The translations under genes and the position numbers were made by a program. From Gavia stellata (lineage: Eukaryota; Chordata; Aves; Gaviiformes; Gaviidae), in NCBI RefSeq assembly GCF_030936135.1, contig NC_082595.1, positions 104,511,334 through 104,575,333 on the forward strand: DNA of 64,000 nucleotides, in the 5' to 3' direction. Below, piece by piece: positions 25,011 through 38,239 of the stretch. Position 1 is the stretch's first letter, and the number at the start of each line of letters is the position of its first letter. Under the pieces are notes generated by a model that was not told the DNA's origin, ran no database searches, and saw only the letters and a program-made list of their open reading frames with translations.

Positions 25011-25728
25011 TCATAGAATCATTTAGGTTGGAAAACAACTTTAAGATCAAGTCCAACCATATATCTAACCCTGCTAAGTCCACCACTAACCCTAAGCGCC
25101 TCATCCATGTCTTTTAAATGCTACCAGTGCTGGTGACTCCACCACCTCCCTGGGCAGCCTGTTCCAATGTCTGACAACCCTTACAGTGAAGGACGTTTTC
25201 CTAATATCCAGTCTAAACCTCCCCTGGTGCAGCTTGAGGCCATTTCCTCTTGTTCTGTCACTCGTCACTTGGGAGAAGAGACCAACACCCACCTCTCTGC
25301 AACCCCCTTTCAGGTAGTTGTAGAGAGCGATGAGGTCTCCCCTCAGCCTCCTCTTCTCCAGGCTAAACAACCCCAGTTCCCTCAGCTGCTCCTCATCAGA
25401 CTTGTGCTCCAGACCCCTCACCAGCTTCGTCGCCCTTCTCTGGACACGCTCCAGCACCTCAGTGTCCTTCTTGTAGTGAGGGGCCCAAAACTGAACACAG
25501 CATTCGAGGTGCGGCCTCACCAGTGCCGAGTACAGGGGCACGATCCCCTCCCTGCTCCTGCTGGCCACACTCTTTCTGATACAGGCCAGGATGCCGTTGG
25601 CCTTCTTGGCCACCTGGGCACACTGCTGGCTCATCTTCAGCCGGCTGTCGACCAACACCCCCAGGTCCTTTTCTGCAGGGCAGCTTTCCAGCCACTCGTC
25701 CCCAAGCCTGTAGCGTTGCATGGGATTG
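25011..25728 (-). mobile_element. CR1 LINE, 5'-truncated, 3' end intact
   Basis: On the plus strand it starts with the complement of the CR1 tail (TCATAGAATCATTTAGGTTGG), then the 3' UTR, and then the C-terminal part of ORF2. The right end breaks abruptly after GCATGGGATTGTTG, at the point where the copy at 46.9 kb continues into more ORF2 sequence. Loss of the 5' end is normal for CR1, from incomplete target-primed reverse transcription. CR1 integration usually leaves no clear target duplication and none is seen. The open frame and close match to the second copy point to a fairly recent insertion. Confidence 0.92.
25101..25721 (-). pseudogene. CR1 ORF2 C-terminal segment (206 codons, open)
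   Basis: This encodes the region downstream of the reverse transcriptase core of CR1 ORF2. It begins [13 protein letters not shown] and includes the recognisable motifs [25 protein letters not shown] near the middle, [16 protein letters not shown], and FRLDIRK with [16 protein letters not shown] near the end. It ends early at KRHG where the second copy reads on for about a dozen further residues. The endonuclease and the catalytic reverse transcriptase motifs are absent because of 5' truncation, so this cannot be an active element. The minus-strand frame is the real one; open frames on the plus strand here are shadows. Confidence 0.88.
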
Positions 25729-26066
25729 TTGGTGCCATTCCAGTGTAAACAACTCCTCTCATGAATATCTTCCTAAGAGCTACTGCATTGTTAGATTTCA
25801 GTGAGACAGTTTAACTGAGCTCCTATGCACCCTTATTACTACCATGTAATGTAAGCTTTTGAGTCAAAATGTCATGAGGTTTAGTCAAGTGCCTTTAAGA
25901 AAAAATATTTCAGGTATGATTGAAGACCATTTAAAAGTATTACCAAGACTATGTCTGTATCTTCCTGTAGAGCCACGTTGCTAACTTTTGTGTATAAATG
26001 TCTGCAAGAAACGTTTATAAAGGGGAAAGCTCAGTTTCTCTTCCCTCCAATCTCCTACTAAAAAAT
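25729..26066. other. Unique non-coding stretch
   Basis: No gene is visible. It contains TTTATAAAGGGG near 26,013 followed by a pyrimidine-rich run, which resembles a core promoter and could be part of the LTR-like segment that follows. This is weak. Confidence 0.4.
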
Positions 26067-26898
26067 TGTTAGATTTTACTTCTGAAACTGGCCTACTTAG
26101 GCAAATAATCCACTGACCACCAAGGGTGATGAAACCTGATGCTCAAGGGCTGAGAACAAGAAGCAAGCAGGGCTGCAAGACAGCAAGGTGGTCAGATGAG
26201 TACAGGAGTGGGAGAAAAACTCAGCATGACATGTAGCAGTTAGCATGAGTTAAGCCTAGTTAACATAGCTCTTAGGACAGCTCTTTAAACAAATTTGTTT
26301 TAGTAGGAGTAGAAAAACTTTAACCAAACTTTTGTTGAGTAGAAGTAGATTGAAATATCACCAATCTCTTGTCGCACAGAACAGAATGAACCCTGAATAG
26401 CTTTTAGGCGCTCATGGAAACAGAAAACCAAACCATGCAAGCAACCTGCTGACAGTCAAGAAGTGCAACCATGTTCAGAACAAGCAGGTTGTGAGCACTA
26501 ACAACAGCAAAATCAGCCATTTGCTGATAGCAAATCAGAAAACATCGGTGGAATTTGAACAGACCAGTCAACACAGTGGTATTCTCCACACAAATAAAGA
26601 ATATTGGAAGGGGACACAGGGAACCAGGGAGACTCTGAGTGGCCCCATGGTCCTGGGGTGGGGATCTGGGACCGTTTCTCCAATTCCAGGAGGAGCCAGG
26701 GAACTGAAGAGACCCCAGCGGACCTGCAACCCTGCCCCAGGATGATGCATAGCACAGCTGGAGCCACCGCACTACCTCTCCGTCATTTCTCCTGGACCAT
26801 GTCACCTCTCCCACGTTACAGGGAAGTTGTGTAATTATTAAAATTGCATATCTCTGTGATTAAAGTGTTTTGGTATCCAAATCCATTTAGTCCCCACA
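26067..26898 (+). mobile_element. Possible LTR-derived segment
   Basis: The segment starts TGTTAGATTTTAC and ends in CCCCACA. It contains AATAAA at about 26,596, ATTAAAGTGTTTTGG at about 26,859, and an internal GC-rich, CCAGG-rich stretch (26,600-26,750) quite unlike its AT-rich surroundings. This mixture is typical of avian LTRs. I could not find target-site duplications, and no internal viral sequence adjoins it, so both ends and the assignment are tentative. Overlapping open frames on both strands at 26,404-26,834 result from the GC-rich composition and are not genes. Confidence 0.35.
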
Positions 26899-29800
26899 CT
26901 GGCATTTGCCTTTAAACCACAATATGACACTATGTGAAGTGATATAGTATGAGCTCAGCTCTCATTGCATGTTGGAAAATCTTCATAGAAAACAGACATT
27001 AAAATACCCACAGAAAAAGGCTCAGTGTTTGTATTTTGCCCCATTTAGACCATCCCTACTGTACATAACCACTGACAGTGTGCATAAGTTGACTTTTCAG
27101 TCAATGCATCACCGCTATATGGATTCTTTAATTTCTAACAAGCTATGAAGTCTGATTAAAGGTTTTCTGAAAATGGGGCATCCATAAGGATTCCCACATG
27201 TCTGCATTCTTGCCTGGCAAGAGCTAAGGCCGTATTACAGCCCTCATCCCAGAAGGGACATCACCTTCTTATTCACATAGAATTTTCAGGAAGTTAAGGT
27301 CTAGACATCCACACTTGGGCTCATCATCTAGCTCATTTCTCTATATGGCAAATGGAGAGAAATAGATATTTCTATAGAAAGATTTGTCTCATCCTACAAT
27401 AAATGTCTAAAATAGATTACATAAATCACAATATACGGTGACCTTTTCCCTCCACTGCCTATGAAAGGAGCTTGGAGTGTTGAGTTCAAATGGACATATC
27501 CACATTTTCAGCAATCCAAAGTTCCGTGAGATTACTCTCACCCTTACTATCTTTGAGATTTCTTTCCACACAAATGTAGTTGAAATTGGCCAGTAAGCCC
27601 AATTTAATACCTACACACATACACAGCGTGATCACATAAGCATCGATTTCTTAGGAAACCAGGTTAAAAATAGGAGGTAATAAATCAGTGCTGAATTGTG
27701 TTCATTTCTTATCCTAAGTCCCATTATTTCTTTACAGTCTCTAAGACTGCATGGGCTAGAAATTCACAGAACTGAAACATTATCCTGGGTATTGTTGAAT
27801 GTTATATTATTTAAAGAGAATTACGAAAAAATATTCGGAACCTGCAATCATTCGTTCCTGTATGTGGAACACTCACATGATGACAGCTTCGGTTGAACAG
27901 AATATATCACACTGTAGTTTGTTAAATGTTTTGTCTGCATGTAATAACAAAAGACAAGTGTAATTTACTGAATGTATTTGAGCTCTTGTGGATCTTGATG
28001 TTCTCTTCATAGCTACGTGCTCGTTCATAGTTTCAAGCCAGCCTCTTATTTGGGAAGTAGGAAAGCCCAATCTCAAAAAACCTAGTTGACACCATTTTGG
28101 TAATTAGTGGGAACTAGGTGGAATTACACCTACTGCAAGTCTAGTTCACCCTGTAAATGTGATAAAAATATTTTTACTTTAAATGAGAATCAGATTTGAA
28201 GTCTTCCATTTCTAGAATTTTTTTTTCTGGAGTTCTTCAAGGACTCCTTTCTTTTGGCATTTAAATCTCTTACTAATGTTAGATTTCCCAGAATAGTGAG
28301 CTTTATCTCTTCAGGAAGCTGAAAACCTATGACCTCTTCCTGAATATTTTCCCAGGTGGTAACATTTATTTTTTTAATTATTTCTGGGTTGATTCTGGCG
28401 TTTTCATATCACTTACAACAAAGCATCTTTTTCACCCTCTTCTTTCCAGTTTGTCACCAGACACTTTCATTACTGGGGTTAAAAGCAGCAGTTGCCAGAG
28501 CTTTACCTCACCCAATACAGACAAAGAAGAATGTCTGAATAGAAGTCTTCAGAGACAGGCACCTCCAAAAGGTGATTCATCTGCCCTATCTTCGATACCT
28601 CTCTTAGGAAAAGATGAATAAAATTTTGACTAGAATTCTGTCAGTGAGGAGTTTCATATAAATATCTTTCAGAAGTGTTTTTAACAGAATATTTTTTATC
28701 TAAGGAATATAAATTGTTTCTGTTCCTACCAGCTGATGTATCTTTGTCTGGCTATGAAAAGTGAGTTTGCTTATCTCACTCCAGAAACCACTATATTCAA
28801 ATGCTGCCACTGCCATTGGTTCATATTACCCTTTGTTAGCACTCCATGGAAAAATAAAGAATAGAGGAATAAACACCCTTCTCATTGTCTGGTGCTCCCT
28901 CCATGTCAAAGATGAAGAAGTTTGAATGGACAGTTATGGGAAGCTACTGCTGTGTGAAATATATCTCTTAATTTTAGTCATCTAAAAATAAGGGATCTGC
29001 TTAAAACTAGTTATCCAAATTTCTTGTATGCTCGCTGAAGGCAGACTTGCACCTTGAGGATCGACTTTCCTGATTAGAGGCACCTATTTTAAGACAAGAT
29101 GAGTCATCTTATAGAGGAGATTCTCCTTATTGACTAGGCAGTGTCCTAGATGGCTAGGTTACAATAGACACTGGCTTCAAACAATTAAAGTTAATTCAGA
29201 GCAGCCCTTTGCAAAATTTACTGCCCATTCCATGGATTTATAGAGACCCAGATAACAAGAATTATACTCTGATAACTTTGAAGTTATGGGAGTATGGGAA
29301 TCAGTGAGACAGGAGTACCTTGATGAGGTTAACGCGTGAACCTCTGTCTTAGGGAATAGGGCTTGGCAGGTTTGCTGTGAGCCTGCTTGGAAGCAAGCTC
29401 ACCAACAGCACATGTGTCTCTTCTATCTTTCATATTCTCTTACTTGTTCAACTTTGCAGGCAAAATCCTTCTCTTAGAAACACACACACAAAAGATTGTC
29501 TCACCATTTCCTGAACTTTCAACCCCACCAAGTTCTAATGATTTATGTTGACAAATCTGGCTCCTCAAGGGCATTACTTAGAGTTAAGGGCCAACTTTTT
29601 TTTAAAAGGAGAAACAGAGTCTGCATAATTATAAGACTATCTACTGACCCCAGCAGTCAGAACATTTATGAAAAATTAAACCGCTGAGAGGGAGGGAGGG
29701 AACAGCAGAAATTAAACAGTGAACCCTAAGGTCAGGTCCACAGTATTTGTGTGGGCCTGGTGTGCTACTTCCAGTGTTCGGCCAAGAGGGCTGAAGATAA

Positions 29801-32800
29801 GTGTTGCCAGACTTACCCAGCCCAGCAAAGACTCAGGTGCTCTGTGAATTCTCCCCAGATACCTTGACCAGAAAAAGCTAACCAAGCACAAATGGGCAGC
29901 TCTCCAACCAGTACTTATTGGGCGTAGCTCTGAGGGTTTCCCTGGGGAATTGGTTCTGCTTCATGTTAGGATCTATATATAGCCCAAAAAGGAAGAACAA
30001 ATACCTCTACACAGGGACAGCAGATACTCTTCATCCAATGCAGAGAGCAAGCCATGAAAAGACCAGCCACCTGGTCATAGCAATCGGTAGTGATTGGCAA
30101 TGTACAAGGGGACACCTTTTGCTCTTTTTTTCTTTTCCTAGCACTGGTTAAGATCCAGGATCAGCTTGCACTGGACTGGAGCTGCCCAAGCTGCCCACCT
30201 TGTATGGTCAGGAACAAAGGCTAGCAAAAGGGTGGAGAAGCTCTGTGGTGGTCAAGAGGGGCAGGACTTGAGCAAAGAAGAGTTGTTTTCCAGCTTATTC
30301 AGACTTTTTTCACAGGGAGACAGAGTGAAGAGTACAGCAAAGAGTTGACAGAAATTCCTGGAAAGCAAAACCACTTTATTTGTCGGAGCCTGAAGTCCCA
30401 TCCCTCACAATAAGCTGTTTCAGATTTCCTTCCGCATTATCTCATGTGGACCTCCTAAAAATGACATAACATGGCATGACAGAGTGTAACATATTACTAC
30501 TATGTGTCAATTCCTAGTAAAGTGGTATATATAAAAATTATTTAAAATAACATCTCTGCTAGCAGAAGGACCCTGCATCATCAACCTTCATTTCTGATCT
30601 GTGCATAATTTCCAACCACAGCTTAAGTTTAATCAACCTCATAACTTCTTCAGTTTTCTTCCACAGAGACAACCCAATGCATAAACATAAAGCATGTCCT
30701 CCTGTTTTTCCTCCTCAAGGGTATCTTTACATGTGAGCCAACATTACATGCTCAACTCCATGAAAAGTACTGGAATTAGATTTCTACAATATTTTTTATG
30801 GTTGAATCTGCCTTTGCATTCTGAAAGGTCCTGTGCTTTTATTTTTATTGGTATAATAGAAGCTTTTTGTGTTGGCTGTGTTACTCTAATTTAATTCCCC
30901 ATCATAGTCACTGCTCTGTAGAGGCAATCGGTGTCTAACTAAAGGCAACAATTTTTAATTCATTACATGTGTTCTTTTAACTTGTGTATATGTATTGCTA
31001 ACTCGCCTTTTTGACTGTTTCTCAAGAGCAGAAATTAAATCATCAATGTTAGATGCATAAAATGTTTTTATATGGTTCTATGTTTCAGATTAATTTGCAA
31101 GTCAGAAGTTTCCAGTACATTGTGCTAAACAACAGCCATGTATTTATCTTGACAAATGATGCAGGAAAAACTTGTAACGATGCGCCATATAGAGAGCCTT
31201 TCATCCAAAGGTCCCAGGACACACAACAAACTTTACATGCTGATTATAGTCTACACTCAGTATTGTTCAAGCTCTTCATTGGCTTTAATGGGCATAAATG
31301 TAAATAGAAAACTATGCACAGATAACTTCAGTCACTGATATACGGCTAGGTCTGGGGTGGAAAGTGCAAACAAGAAAGCAATTCTTCCTCATAGTATAAC
31401 ACAGAGCGTGAGGAATACTGTGTGCAGATAATAGTGGGGCAGCACCGTTAATTAATCACTGTAAACCACAAGTTTTTTTCTCACTTTCTTCTCAGCAGCA
31501 TTCTGAGTAACAACCAAATAAAAACGAATCAAGGGACAAAAGAAATATTTGGAAAGTCATCTGACTTTGATTTTGGCCTATGTTATTTTAGGGCAAGAGC
31601 TTGCCTTTCCCTTATCTTCTTCATAGAGGGGGAAGATGGTTGCATGTAACTACACTGTCCTGCAGCAGGTGGACTCAGCGGTTCCTTCAAGACAAGTCCC
31701 TTCAGTCTGCATGGGAGTCTGGACTAGGTAGAGCAGAGTGAATTATGGCTTCAAAGCTCAGGTTCTTTTGCTGCCTCAGGACACTGTTAGTTTGGAGGCT
31801 TATTTTAAAGGCTGAGGAGGTTTCTCTTTACATTTCCTGACTTACTGATGTCTTCTTCTCCCATGCTTACATGACTTTTAAGCAATCTACGCTGTGCCAA
31901 AAGCCAGGATCTTATATATAAAAGTACCTGAGATCTTTCCAGATCACCATGAGCTGAAAAGGCTATGTGGCTTTTATCTGTTGGCTGCCTCTGTGGGACT
32001 GAAAGGGTTTGCTGTATTTGATAACATGCTTTATCTCCTAATAATTCCTGAACCCCTAGGACTAACTTAACTAGGTCAGACTAAAGGTCCCATTTGCCCA
32101 GTATCTTACTGTCTGTTCCCTGTCTCCCTAAATAGGTGATGCTGGCAACATGGACTTGTGAGAGGTTCTGCAGGCGAAGACAGATCTGTTTTTGTAGTGA
32201 GTACAAAGCAGTAGTCAGCACAACACAAGCAGTCACCTTGCCTGGTGTTTGTACCAATGGGAAGTCAAGGTGTTGGAGCCTAGAGAAGTTAGGTTGAGCC
32301 TGCCCAGTTTTTGGAAGGTACCTACGAGCCTCAGCTGCTCCTTTCTCACATTTCCTCTGCTGCATCCTACAGAATGGATTCTTACTCTCCGGTGCTCAAT
32401 ATACCCAAATACAATATGATCAATAGCTGGCTATATTATACAACTTTATTTGATATAATATGCTAGATGAGTAGAACAAACTCGCAGTGGAATGGGTCAC
32501 ATCTGTAAGATATTTTCTCAAGTGCTGCAATTACCATGATTAGGATGCGTTATGGTGAGGCACAAGGGCTAGAAGAATGTGATGTTTATGAATACCTGGC
32601 TTGTGAGTAGCTGGCTTCCTTGAGGAAGCCCTTGACCTTCTCCTTGACCTTCTAAAAGAGTAATGTGGATCTAGCTACTCACCTGCTAGTGAACGGACAT
32701 AAAAGCACAAAATCTACAATGATAACATGTCCAGCTATGTATGAAGAGCCGCTTGTATTTAAGATCAGATACTTAATGGACAGACCTGAAAGCATGGGGA

Positions 32801-33634
32801 GATTTATCAACTGAGAGCACAAACTGCAGAAACAGGAACAGGAGATGGGGAACTAGAACCTAATTTTAAAAAATCCTGTATGGTTGTAATTTCATTTTAT
32901 TTGGGGTTCTGCAATTGTTCTTTGGTTTGTTGGGAAGGGGGTGACTAACAAAATAAAAAAAAATCCATTTGACTAACACCAAAATATTTTGTCTACAGCT
33001 ATTTAACTTTTTAGATCCTTTTCTTCCCTTATTTATTTAATTGATTTATAAACAAGCAATTATTGGACACTCACAGACAGAATCTTAAAAAGAATTTTAA
33101 ACAATTGGGATCTTTACACAGGGTGACGCTTACATGGGGAACCAAACATATCAAATGGGATAGTTGGTCATTGCCTGGGTGGTGATGGGAGACTGTTTCA
33201 AGGGTCCTTGCAAGGGCATCTTCAACTGTTCAGAGTGAGACTCCCCAAACCTCTGTTCTTATACCAAATTCTTACACCCACCCAGCCTGTGGTCCTACCT
33301 TAAACTACATAGAAAACATCTCCTAACTACAAAACACTGTCCTACCTGACCATTTCTGCACCTGCAGCAGGAGTTTGTACTGCCTGTTTAAAAACATCTA
33401 TCTATGTACAATTTGATCAATTTTGGAGCAGGAATCACCTCGGGAAGTCTCAGGGATGGCCAGATACTCCACCATCAATGTTAATCAACACATTTGAGCA
33501 TCGGGATTGGTCTAGGTACTGTTGGAGCTGACGGGGAAAAGCTTCAAGAAAGGCTGCAATTCCCACTTGGAGAGTCCCTGTGGCAGTTAATCAAATTCTT
33601 TGTGGTGAAGCAAGCTAGGGGTTAAGTTCACCTT
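26899..33634. other. Unique non-coding stretch
   Basis: No protein domain, RNA gene or clear transposon was recognised. The open frames are all under 100 codons. The region includes the nested inverted repeat at 32,603-32,682 and nothing else of note. Confidence 0.55.
32603..32682. repeat. Nested inverted repeat (80 bp)
   Basis: A 10-bp arm GTGAGTAGCT (32,603-32,612) is exactly complementary to AGCTACTCAC (32,673-32,682). Directly inside the left arm is a second perfect hairpin, GGCTTCC-TTGA-GGAAGCC (32,613-32,630), followed by a 12-bp tandem CCTTGACCTTCT present twice. The layout could fold as one outer stem with an inner hairpin. Confidence 0.75.
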
Positions 33635-33709
33635 CACACAGAATCACAGAATCACTAAGGTTGGAAAAGACCTGTAAGATCATCAAGTCCAACCATCAAG
33701 TCCAACCAC
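33635..33709 (-). mobile_element. CR1 LINE 3'-tail fragment (75 bp)
   Basis: It consists of the octamer tail (CACAGAATCACAGAATCAC on the plus strand), then AAGGTTGGAAAAGACC and GATCATCAAGTCCAACC. It is virtually identical to the first bases of the CR1 at 46.9 kb, so it belongs to the same subfamily. The segment ATCAAGTCCAACC is duplicated in tandem at its inner end. Extreme 5' truncation explains the short length. Confidence 0.88.
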
Positions 33710-36700
33710 CTTGTCTCAAGTCTCTCCACTGATTCAGACTGGACTATTATCTTATCTATGCAGCTGGATGAGGAGTTCCTGGGACGCCCAGGGAACTCAT
33801 GTCTAAAACATGCTGGGATTGCACATAGAGACAGACCTGAGCTGTACCATGGTTATACGATGAACTTGAGCTTCATATTTATAAGTAAAATTCCATAGCT
33901 CTTGTCACACGATACTTTAAAAAAATGCAGAAAAAAAGTTTTTGTCCTTTCCACAAGGAGATATTCTATTTCAAAACATCAGGGTGAAACGTTTCACCAG
34001 GTTTAATTTTCTCCATTATTTTCAGCTAAAGGCAATCAATGAATTCTATCTGGTTAGCTGAATATTTCAGTCTCTCACAAATACCATTTTTCAGCAGATT
34101 TACTGCTCATTGAAGAACTCTAGTCTGGAATTACTTTGCTTTGTCTTTTTATCCAAAACAGCCTGTGAAGTAGATCATGTGCTGTTGGTCTGCTTCTCAA
34201 GTGTCAGGAAGCATAGTGCTTTAAATAAAGTATTCATCTGTCATCCCTACTTCAAGAATTTATGGTGTGGACCCTTTCTCTAACCACCTCATTTCACTGC
34301 ACCACACTTACCAAACAAATACCTAGAGCATACAAGCAAACCTTCTTGTATATTTATACTACAGGGAGCTACAGAGGATACTCTAACTCTACCAGTGCTG
34401 TTAGGATTCTGACTCTAGCAAGATTCTGTGTAATACTGCATTTTTTGGACTGAGTAACCCTCCCTTTTGTTCATAGTTCAAGCGCAGTTTCACTTTCTGT
34501 ATTAATAATTTTTTTCATCACTTCATTTGTAAAAATTTTTCTTCTTTTTTCATTTAAAGCTTTTCAATATCCCAATTTTATCAATTAGAGCAATCTCGCT
34601 ATTTGGCCTGAAGCATTCAAATCTTAAAATGAAATGGTTCACTTCTTCTCAGCACTGTGCCCATGCACATGTGTGTGACTGGAAAGATGGATGCTCATCA
34701 TCTGTCCTAAGGCTTCAAGAATGGGCTACATTTCACTGCAACTTCACTGCTTGTTCATGCTGCAGACAGTGTCACACATCCAGGAAAGGCAGATAGGATG
34801 CTCTCCCATTACCATGTGGGAAATTTTTCAAAAGGTATATGCAGATGCACACCCTGGAAACAGGCTTGTCCAGTGGCTACCTTCCGCCTCTCTTCCTCAG
34901 CTGCTCTTCGAGCAAAAGGCGCAGTTTCCACAAGTCATTTCTTGTGATTCCTTAACCCATTTTGATCAAAATAAACTGGGTTAGCCACGACCTATTCCCA
35001 TAACTTAAGCTAATATTACTTGGTGTAACTGAAATGGGTGAAGAAGCACTCACACAATCAGTTCTGCTGGAAAATAAGAGCGAGTCAGCACTGACGCACA
35101 GTAACCTCCTCGTAAGCAGAGCTGGGCTGAGAAAAGCACATCTGTTCCCAGCCTGAGTTATGCTCTGCAAAGCTGCATCCACAAAATTAGCCGTGCTCTG
35201 CTATACACTGCTATACAAGAGTTTCAGCTTACTTTTGTGTTATTATGAAACTAGTCATCGCCATGACTGTGAAAACATGAGAGAGTGAAATGTGGGACAT
35301 TGCAAAGATGAACACCTGAAACTACAGCTCTGAGGATATGGCTTTTCCCTTACTTTCCAAAAGGATGTTAAGTCTGAAGCCTAACTACCACCATTTCAAT
35401 GGGGGCATTGTTAGCTATTTCACTGTTGAACACTGTAACAAATCCAGCTAACTTGTGTGCTAAAATTCCAGAGATGCTCAAAATCATTTGTGTCCTGAGA
35501 TGGCTGTTAAGGGAAAGCCATCAAGCTATTGGAGTCTGCATTATATCCTTGGCGTGAGAAAAACGGGAAATGGGCTGAGCATAAAATAAATAGAGTTCTC
35601 CAAGAAAGAAGATTACATTATTCAGAATTGTGCCTACGAGTATTTTTATTCTTACATGAGTTACTGCAACTTGATCTTAAATTTCGTTCCAGTTAAAGCA
35701 TCTCAGATTTTTTACCAACACAGCAAAACTCCGGTATCATACAACGGGCTTTGTGCCTAGTTGGTCAGAGAGTACACAAGGAGGTGATCTCATGCCAGAA
35801 CTGTTAGCAGCTCCCTCTCCTTGCTCAGTTTGGATCCCCAGGATTTGCACCAACGTCTAATTTTGGGGAGAATGAATTCTGCTGTTTCGCAATTGATGCA
35901 GTGTGTTTGTACAAATAATGATAGAGTACGCAGAAGCAGTCAGAAACTGGACTCTTTGGCCTTCACTTTGTGCTATCACTCCACTTTGCAGCATTCAAAA
36001 AACAATATAGAATAAAAGATTTAGGACTTTAGATTTGCCAACTGTAAATACATTATTTATTAGAGAAGTTCATTAAAGTGGAGTTAATAGTCACTTGCCT
36101 GGTGGACAGATGTTTTTTCGTGCTTACAGCTGTATAGGAGTAGAGAAAAAGAAAATAGAAAAAAAGAGATCTTTTTCCATCCAGAAATGTAATATAAACT
36201 TCTCTGATTGTAACAGCTTTTTCAATTAAAGTTAGTTCCATACTGCCATATTAGCAAAAGCCCATTTTACTTGTTCATTCAGCCTGCTAGCTTAATGAAA
36301 GTAACGTGTACACCACAGTGGGAATGTTCTCAAAAATTCAATTTCTAAGTAGTGAGTAAGAATATAATGGAATTACAGCTTACAGGTTTCAGAAAGGACA
36401 TGGGACATCACGTTTTGGAGAACCCATTGGGAAGGTAAAACATAACCTAGGACCAATGGCGTTTTCTGATAAAGCTACCCTTAATTGTACAAATGCTGCT
36501 CTTGGAGGCTGCGGGAGGGAAAGATCTGATTTTAACTGGGAGAAAGTGAGCAATCTAGTGAGTAAAATCTAAGTGAGTCGTCCTAGGCTGTGTTAATGCT
36601 TCTCTGAGTTACGACCTTGGAAATGAGAGACTCCTCATCAATACACCATGAAACAAGCTAATAGCCATTATAATGTTTCCCCTTCCTTCTCCAAACAAAT

Positions 36701-38239
36701 GTCCCTTAATAGAGAGCTCAAGGCTCATTCTGTTTATAGGAAATTACTTTCACATACAGTACAAGAAGATGTTCTCCCTAAATTGCTGAAACAGATGTAG
36801 GAACAAGCTGAACAGTTACAGGCCCATGTTACACCAATATAAGTCACTACAAACAGATTACCAGCGATTTATTTAAAGCATTAGAAAGTCTATTAAGTTT
36901 GATTTATATGAATATAGGATCAAGTTCTTTTTCGTATGAACTTTATATCACCTAGGCCATGTCTGGGGAACAGGAGAGGGATGGGGGCATGGAAAGACAC
37001 ATGCAAGCAGAAAATATCATGAACTTAAAGAAAATATTTGACTTGCTGATGAGTCACTGTTACCTGATCTCTTCTTAGGCCAGATTCTTGCTCATTATCA
37101 GAACTAGCTTTGGATTTCCATGCATTTCCAAGAGCAGTTTTATTGCACTCTGCTTGTGTGTGTACCATTCTGCCCTTATGCAAACATATTTACAAATAAT
37201 TATTCTATTAAAATATGTTCTATTTTCATAAGGGAGAATCATCCATCAGTCCTTATGCTCACCTATGCTGCCTAGCATAAAGTAATGTTTTAGCAAACAG
37301 GAAAAGGTAGTTTATTGTTTCTTCATTATACACAACCTTAAAGTATTTGCTATAGTTTATGTACTCCTCCAACACAACCCTATAAAAATCAATATATTTA
37401 GAAGACTAAATAAATTAATTTTCTTTAAACAAAAGCTGAGAAAATTACCAAAATTTGCATTAGGCACAGAAGTTTTATATCATCATAATAGCTATAACCT
37501 AACAATAACATTATGTTAGTGGGCATTCTCTCTAAACTTTCCTTGCAGATAACCTAAATTATCCTTTCTTATAAAATTCTGGGGATTTAATTTCTCATGC
37601 TTGGGCTCAAACAGGCAGGATTTAGTTGTGTGCAAAGTGGGAGTGTTTTGAACAGAGCCACTCTATGATTTCTGAAAAGCACAAGTCTCAGAAACAACGT
37701 ATCTATAATCATACTCTGAAAAGAAAAATATCAAAATTCTCAGAGTCTAATCATTGGGGCTTGAATCTGGTTAGCAAAATTAACGTTTCTAGAACACCTA
37801 GAAGAGCCTAATTAACACAGCCTAAATGTGAGGGAAGGAACAAATATTCTAGTCCAGCCCCTCTTTTTCTCAGCAAAAGAGAACGTGCACCCAAAAACTA
37901 AAGCATGTCTGCATAGTCTATGACCATTAGTGTTCCTGAATTTATTTTAGGTGGCACTTTCTGAGATACCCCCAAATAAGTTATTTAAAGACATGCTCTA
38001 AAGTCAGAGAAAGAGGGCTTTGAAGGGAACCTTGCCATCAACTGGTCCAGTGCCTTTCAACTTTTTTAGCCCACATTTTATTTCGTGCCTCATTTCAAGT
38101 GTGTGACTTCTGGGACAGCAAGGTGCTTCATGCCTCATTTGCTGCAGTAACGCTTTCACCAGAAAGGAACATATCTCTGGCTGAGAATTTTGTCTTATCC
38201 AGCATTGGCCCAAAGTCAGGATCTGCTATATCTAAATCA
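33710..38239. other. Unique non-coding stretch
   Basis: AT-rich sequence with only short open frames; no RNA gene, conserved domain or transposon recognised. Confidence 0.55.

Noticed and set aside
25167..25748. 193-codon plus-strand open frame
   Set aside because: Antisense shadow of the CR1 ORF2 segment; the minus-strand frame has the real LINE motifs.
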